A stretch of DNA of 21,784 nt from Lachnospiraceae bacterium (GTDB lineage Bacteria; Bacillota; Clostridia; Lachnospirales; Lachnospiraceae), in contig CAAFXG010000317.1 in the NCBI GenBank assembly GCA_900766925.1, forward strand, positions 1-21,784, written 5' to 3'. The notes beneath the pieces are model-generated. The model searched no databases and was not told where the DNA came from. It was given only the letters and a program-made list of their open reading frames with translations. Position 1 is the stretch's first letter; the number at the start of each line of letters is the position of its first letter. Shown one piece after another: positions 21,182 to 21,784 of the stretch. The position numbers and the translations under genes are program-made.

Positions 21182-21670
21182 CTATTTAAATTTTGCAATA
21201 ATTTCCTCATTAGCCTTAACCGCATCTTCCTCCATCTGCTTACGGTATGCCAGCAGCTTGTCCTTAATGGAATCATGCTTAATTGCCATAATCTGTAATG
21301 CGAGATAAGCTGCATTTTTGCTTCCGTTGATTGCAACTGTTGCTACAGGTATTCCGGGTGGCATCTGTACAATTGACATAAGTGCATCAGTTCCGTCAAG
21401 GACTGAACCTGAAATTGGTACACCAATAACAGGAAGCACTGTCTGTGATGCAATTACTCCCGGCAATGCTGCAGCCATTCCTGCCGCTGCAATAATTACC
21501 TCCGTTCCATTACCATTAGCCTCTTCTATGTATTCTGAAAGCTGTTTGTGTGCACGATGTGCAGAAAGACATCTCACGTCAACCTCCACGCCATATTCCT
21601 TTAAAATACCTATAGCAGGTTCAATCTTAGCCAAATCACTTGTTGAGCCCATTATAATTGAAGTTCTCAT
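21182..21670 (-). CDS. purE: N5-carboxyaminoimidazole ribonucleotide mutase (PurE)
   Basis: 162 residues, the normal length of a class I PurE. It moves the carboxyl group of N5-CAIR to give CAIR in de novo purine synthesis and works as a cytoplasmic octamer. Visible motifs: IIMGSTSDL (5-13), CLSAHRAHK (34-42) holding the catalytic-region histidine, AAAGMAAALPGVIA, PVIGVPI, and QMPPGIPVATVAINGSKNAA. Two of these differ from the textbook forms: SAHRAH for SAHRTP, and GMAAALPG for GGAAHLPG. ATG 21670 is preceded by AAAGGA. The stop of the upstream gene is 18 bases before the start, so purE is within an operon that begins outside the window. Confidence 0.93.
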   Translation of the reverse strand: MRTSIIMGSTSDLAKIEPAIGILKEYGVEVDVRCLSAHRAHKQLSEYIEEANGNGTEVIIAAAGMAAALPGVIASQTVLPVIGVPISGSVLDGTDALMSIVQMPPGIPVATVAINGSKNAAYLALQIMAIKHDSIKDKLLAYRKQMEEDAVKANEEIIAKFK

Positions 21671-21688
21671 TCTTACTTATTCCTTTCT

Positions 21689-21784
21689 CTAATCTTCATG
21701 TTTTATGAAATCTTCGCTAAGTGTATATGGTGTCTGGCATAAATAATATGTATCATAAGCAGGCTCGCTCTCGCTTGGTTGTCC
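21689..21784 (-). CDS. C-terminal end of an unidentified protein upstream of purE (partial)
   Basis: The minus-strand frame is open from the window edge for 31 codons to TAG 21689-21691 and reads as real protein (PAYDTYYLCQTPYTLSEDF, then IKHED). It ends 18 bases before the purE ATG, so the two genes are almost certainly co-transcribed. I do not recognise the family from this tail. Confidence 0.6.
   Translation of the reverse strand, partial: GQPSESEPAYDTYYLCQTPYTLSEDFIKHED

Noticed and set aside
21103..21336. Minus-strand open frame of 77 codons overlapping the purE 3' end
   Set aside because: It is a shifted-frame shadow of purE running through the pspA promoter, with no ribosome binding site.

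Overview
The window looks like chromosomal DNA from a low-GC Gram-positive anaerobe of the Clostridia, most probably a Lachnospiraceae-type gut bacterium. This rests on AT-rich intergenic DNA, strong AGGAGG-type ribosome binding sites, a VKTGD-type sortase signal, and the protein families present. The taxonomic call is inference. Almost everything intact is read from the minus strand.

Region 1 (about 1-3200) is decaying accessory DNA. It holds the tail of an unidentified plus-strand ORF, a cluster of hairpins, a MerR-type regulator cut off after its DNA-binding domain, an intact hypoxanthine-DNA glycosylase gene, an intact GNAT acetyltransferase gene, and the 3' stub of a lost gene beside a TetR-like operator inside a promoter. 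It ends with a hybrid histidine kinase (PocR-PAS-HisKA-HATPase-receiver) broken by two internal deletions and a nonsense codon.

Region 2 (about 3270-5135) is a compact three-gene operon: a two-TM SPFH/band-7 protein, a ribbon-helix-helix regulator overlapping it by one base, and a DUF1648 membrane protein. Its promoter contains a perfect 11-bp inverted repeat, a likely autoregulatory operator, and it ends in a terminator.

Region 3 (5175-17552) is dominated by one 12.2-kb gene for a 4074-residue, sortase-anchored surface adhesin. In order it has a signal peptide, a Glu/Thr-rich segment, a roughly 900-residue adhesin-like head, one SpaA/CnaB domain, eleven FctA/Spy0128-type domains interrupted by two Cna-B domains, ten SpaA/CnaB2 repeats, a Thr-rich linker, VKTGD, a TM helix and a charged tail. 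The last six C-terminal repeats are near-identical and carry the Lys/Glu/Asp pattern of the SpyCatcher/SpyTag parent domain. Nearly every domain keeps residues for a self-forming isopeptide bond. Its predicted extended -10 promoter lies inside a perfect 19-bp palindrome whose core matches DtxR/IdeR/MntR-type metal-repressor boxes. This adhesin and its possible metal control are the most interesting system in the window. No sortase or accessory pilin gene is visible beside it.

Region 4 (17606-21784) is core-genome-like: a small acidic-tailed membrane protein, the PcrA/UvrD helicase (TTG start directly after the upstream stop), a PspA/IM30 family protein with its own promoter flanked by direct repeats, PurE, and the end of an unidentified gene upstream of purE. 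I saw no rRNA, tRNA, CRISPR array or intact insertion sequence.
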